Source of the DNA: DATHRK01 sp035465395
Lineage (GTDB): Bacteria; Gemmatimonadota; Gemmatimonadetes; Longimicrobiales; RSA9
DNA length: 9,228 bases
Direction of reading: 5' to 3'
Assembly: GCA_035465395.1 (NCBI GenBank)
Contig: DATHRK010000106.1
Coordinates: forward strand, 1-9,228
Below, piece after piece: positions 7,334 through 9,228 of this stretch. Below the pieces are notes generated by a model. That model made no database searches. It saw nothing but the letters and a program-made list of their open reading frames with translations, and was not told where the DNA came from. How positions within the stretch are numbered: position 1 is the stretch's first letter; each line of letters starts with the position of its first letter. Position numbers and translations under genes: made by a program.

Positions 7334-8830
7334 GTGACAGGCCCGAGTTTCGATGATGTGATCGCCCTCAGCGCGCGCGGCGAGCTGGTTCCCGTGTGGC
7401 GCGAGTTCCTCTTCGACCGCGACACCGCCGTCGGCGCGTATCGCCGGCTCGCCCGACCCCCGTTCGGCTTCCTGCTCGAATCCGTGGTCGGAGGCGAAAC
7501 ATGGGCCCGCTACACCTTCCTCGGCACCTCCCCGCGCGCCGCGTGGCGGCTCGACCCCGGGGGTTGGGTGCGCGAGTGGACCCCCGCCGGGGGTTGGGGC
7601 ACCGCCGTGCGGCACGACGATCCCTTCGCGGCACTGCGCGCCGAGGTGGGCACCACCCGGCCGGTCCACGTGGAAGGCCTCCCGCGCTTCACCGGCGGCC
7701 TGGTGGGCTTCCTCGCCTACGACGCCGTGCGCTACATCGAACACCTGCCCGATGCCCCGCCCGACGACGCGGGCCATCCCGACGCGGTCTTCCTGCACAC
7801 GGACGTCGTCGTCGCCATCGACAACCTGTTCGGGCGGGCGCGTGCGGTCCGCCTGGTCGAGCTTCCGGACGGAACCCCGCCGGAGGAGCTCCGCCGGCGC
7901 TACGACGAGGCCGTGGAGGCGATCGAGTCCACGGTGGACCGCCTCGAGCGGGGGGGTGGGCTGGAGCCTCTGGACTACCGGGAACCGGGGGCCGACGCCG
8001 CCTTCGAGTCCACCTTCACTCGAGACGCGTTCTGCGAGGCCGTGCAGCGCGTGCGCGAGTACATCGCGCGGGGCGACGCCTTCCAGGTCGTGCTCTCGCA
8101 GCGCCTCACCCTGCCTCTGAAGGCGGAGCCCCTCGACGTCTACCGCCTCCTGCGTTCCATGAATCCCTCCCCGTACCTCTTCTTCCTGGAGTTGGACGAC
8201 CTGACGCTCGTCGGGTCGTCGCCCGAGGTCATGGTCCGGCTGGAAGACGATGCGGTGACCGTGCGGCCGATCGCCGGGACGCGCCCGCGGTCCGGGTCCG
8301 CGGCAGCCGACGAGGCCTCACGTCTCGAATTGCTGGGGGATCCCAAGGAGCTGGCCGAGCACCTCATGCTGCTCGACCTGGGCCGCAACGACCTCGGCCG
8401 CGTGGGGCGGCCGGGCACGGTGGCCGTCACCCGGCTCCGCGAGGTCGAGCGCTACAGCCACGTCCTGCACATGGTAAGCCAGGTCGAGTGCGCACTTCGG
8501 GACGGGCTCGACGCCGTGGACGTCCTGAAGGCCTGCTTCCCCGCTGGCACGGTGTCGGGCGCACCCAAGATCCGCGCGATGGAGATCGTCGACGAGCTGG
8601 AGCCCACACGGCGCGGGGCCTACGCCGGGGCAGCGGGCTATATCGGGCGGGGAGGGGGCGTTCTGGATACCGCGATCGCGATCCGGACCATGTCCATCAG
8701 CGGGGGAAGGGCGGGTGTGCAGGCGGGGGCCGGCATCGTCCTCGACTCGGATCCGCTGAAGGAGTACCAGGAGACGCTCGCCAAGGCGCGGGCGCTGCTG
8801 CGCGTGTCCGCCGCGCTCGGGGAAGGGTGA
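7334..8830 (+). CDS. trpE: Anthranilate synthase component I
   Basis: Component I of anthranilate synthase, 498 residues, close to the usual TrpE length. It converts chorismate to anthranilate in the first committed step of tryptophan synthesis, using ammonia delivered by TrpG. The N-terminal domain carries FLLES (46-50), the motif associated with tryptophan feedback binding. The chorismate-binding domain has GDAFQVVLSQR (247-257), GSSPE (294-298), PIAGTRPR (312-319), DLGRNDLGRVG (348-358), the long CFPAGTVSGAPKIRAMEI block (401-418) and AGAGIV (464-469). Probable magnesium ligands are Glu339/Glu342 and Glu477/Glu480. PIAGT, with Ala rather than Lys, favours TrpE over PabB or the salicylate/isochorismate synthases. 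The GTG start at 7334 gives the family-like N-terminus PSFDDVIALSARGELVPV; the only SD-like sequence (AGGGA, 7317-7321) is 12 nt away. No trpG follows. Confidence 0.96.
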   Translation: MTGPSFDDVIALSARGELVPVWREFLFDRDTAVGAYRRLARPPFGFLLESVVGGETWARYTFLGTSPRAAWRLDPGGWVREWTPAGGWGTAVRHDDPFAALRAEVGTTRPVHVEGLPRFTGGLVGFLAYDAVRYIEHLPDAPPDDAGHPDAVFLHTDVVVAIDNLFGRARAVRLVELPDGTPPEELRRRYDEAVEAIESTVDRLERGGGLEPLDYREPGADAAFESTFTRDAFCEAVQRVREYIARGDAFQVVLSQRLTLPLKAEPLDVYRLLRSMNPSPYLFFLELDDLTLVGSSPEVMVRLEDDAVTVRPIAGTRPRSGSAAADEASRLELLGDPKELAEHLMLLDLGRNDLGRVGRPGTVAVTRLREVERYSHVLHMVSQVECALRDGLDAVDVLKACFPAGTVSGAPKIRAMEIVDELEPTRRGAYAGAAGYIGRGGGVLDTAIAIRTMSISGGRAGVQAGAGIVLDSDPLKEYQETLAKARALLRVSAALGEG

Positions 8831-8959
8831 TGCACGCCCGGGCGGCTGTCACACGCGGAGGGGTCGGTGCGTTCCCACTCTGCACCGCGTGGCGCAACGG
8901 GCGCTCGATGTCGCTTCGGCGTCACCACAGGTAACAGAAAAAAACCGGGTTACATGCGC
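8831..8959. other. Non-coding stretch after trpE
   Basis: The trpE stop overlaps an ATG (TGATG at 8828-8832) that opens a 34-codon frame ending at 8934. The frame encodes an Arg-rich peptide with no recognisable similarity. A weak inverted repeat, CACGCGG (8852-8858) with CCGCGTG (8885-8891), has a 26-nt loop and no T-run after it. A run of seven A residues (8938-8944) lies 15 bp upstream of the -35 hexamer of the next promoter and could act as an UP-like element. I see no clear trpE terminator. Confidence 0.4.
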
Positions 8960-8988
8960 TTGACAGACCGTCGGTCGCTTCCTAAGGT
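8960..8988 (+). promoter_or_regulatory. Sigma-70-type promoter for the exported protein gene
   Basis: TTGACA (8960-8965) is a perfect -35. A 17-bp spacer separates it from TAAGGT (8983-8988), which keeps the three most important -10 bases (first T, second A, last T). An A-rich run (8938-8944) lies upstream. The start site should be near 8995, giving a leader of about 130 nt before the ATG at 9126. The site is in a true intergenic region, which supports the call. Confidence 0.7.
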
Positions 8989-9113
8989 GGCGCATCCAAG
9001 GGCGCAGATTCGCGCTTCCAAGCCAGTAAGGAATGACTGACAAGTCCAACACGCCAGCCCCAGGCGTCACAGGCTCGCGCCGTTGTGAGCGCGCGTGTCT
9101 GAATTCATCCCGT

Positions 9114-9119
9114 AGGAGG
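9114..9119 (+). promoter_or_regulatory. Consensus ribosome binding site AGGAGG
   Basis: A perfect AGGAGG sits 6 nt before the ATG at 9126, the best Shine-Dalgarno in the window. It decides the start against an in-frame ATG at 9033, which has AAGGA touching it with no spacer. Confidence 0.85.
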
Positions 9120-9125
9120 GTATCC

Positions 9126-9228
9126 ATGCACGTTCTCGCGAGGCGCGTCGCATCCTCGGCATTTCTCGTCGGGCTCGCGGTCGCCGTGTCCTCGGCCTCT
9201 CTCGTCGCACAGGCGACGGCAGGAAAGG
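9126..9228 (+). CDS. N-terminus of an exported protein (3' end off window)
   Basis: Only the first 34 codons are present. They form a clear Sec-type signal peptide: a basic n-region (MHVLARR, 1-7), a hydrophobic core of about 20 residues (8-27), and an A-Q-A cleavage motif at 28-30 before TAGK. No lipobox cysteine is present, so signal peptidase I is expected and the product should be periplasmic, outer-membrane or secreted. The mature start ATAGK resembles the region just before the carboxypeptidase-regulatory-like domain of many TonB-dependent receptors in Gemmatimonadota-type genomes, but four or five residues cannot establish that. It has its own promoter (8960-8988) and a strong RBS (9114-9119), which fits an abundant envelope protein. 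An in-frame ATG at 9033 would add 31 residues and bury the signal peptide, so I reject it as the start. Confidence 0.8.
   Translation, partial: MHVLARRVASSAFLVGLAVAVSSASLVAQATAGK

Noticed and set aside
7325..7798. An upstream extension of the hyuA frame into the trpE region
   Set aside because: The added sequence is antisense to trpE and resembles no hydantoinase domain. ATG 7324 has a good Shine-Dalgarno and is followed directly by the phosphate-loop motif.
7396..8934. A 512-codon open frame on the plus strand overlapping trpE in a second frame
   Set aside because: The translation is Arg/Gly/Ala/Pro-rich without motifs, while the trpE frame has every expected chorismate-binding motif.
8931..8953. 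Inverted repeat GTAAC...GTTAC around an A-run as a terminator
   Set aside because: The stem is only 5 bp with a 13-nt loop, and the A-run lies inside the loop instead of following as T residues on the trpE strand.
1..9228. A defence, mobile or other novel multi-gene system
   Set aside because: Apart from the common SbcC-like repair ATPase, no nuclease, toxin, transposase, integrase, reverse transcriptase or repeat array was found. The gene set reads as housekeeping and envelope functions.

Overview
This is a GC-rich (roughly 70% by eye) bacterial chromosomal window with five protein genes and a sixth whose first codons run off the right edge. High GC, a DUF2723 membrane protein, an SbcC-type ATPase with a long coiled coil, and an exported protein whose signal peptide ends in an 'LVAQA' motif together suggest Gemmatimonadota or a related high-GC didermic lineage. 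That placement is an inference; there is no rRNA or other phylogenetic marker here.

Layout from left to right. Positions 1-1769 (+) hold the C-terminal half of an SbcC/Rad50-type SMC-family ATPase, with zinc hook, ABC signature, Walker B, D-loop and H-loop; its Walker A half lies off the left edge. It converges on, and overlaps by 62 bp, a minus-strand EamA/DMT-family transporter (1708-2715). Immediately upstream of the transporter, overlapping it by 25 bp on the same strand, is a 778-residue DUF2723 multi-pass membrane protein (2691-5027). A 251-bp gap containing two short GC-rich hairpins separates this from an orphan hydantoinase A-like (HyuA) protein, also on the minus strand (5279-7324). 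A gap of 9 bp separates the hyuA start from the divergent trpE (7334-8830, +), the anthranilate synthase large subunit. The following 295-bp intergenic region has a convincing sigma-70-type promoter (TTGACA, 17 bp, TAAGGT), a leader of about 130 nt, and a strong AGGAGG ribosome binding site in front of the start of a secreted protein (9126 to the edge).

How the genes relate: the DUF2723 and DMT genes are probably translated from one message. hyuA may share that message or end at the hairpins. trpE supplies chorismate-derived anthranilate for tryptophan synthesis, but no trpG follows it here, and hyuA has no hyuB beside it. The window looks like ordinary core and metabolic chromosome rather than a mobile or defence island: I see no tRNA, rRNA, CRISPR array, insertion sequence or phage gene. 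The points worth a second look are the tight gene junctions (62-bp convergent overlap, 9-bp head-to-head pair, possible leaderless trpE promoter) and the unpaired hyuA and trpE.
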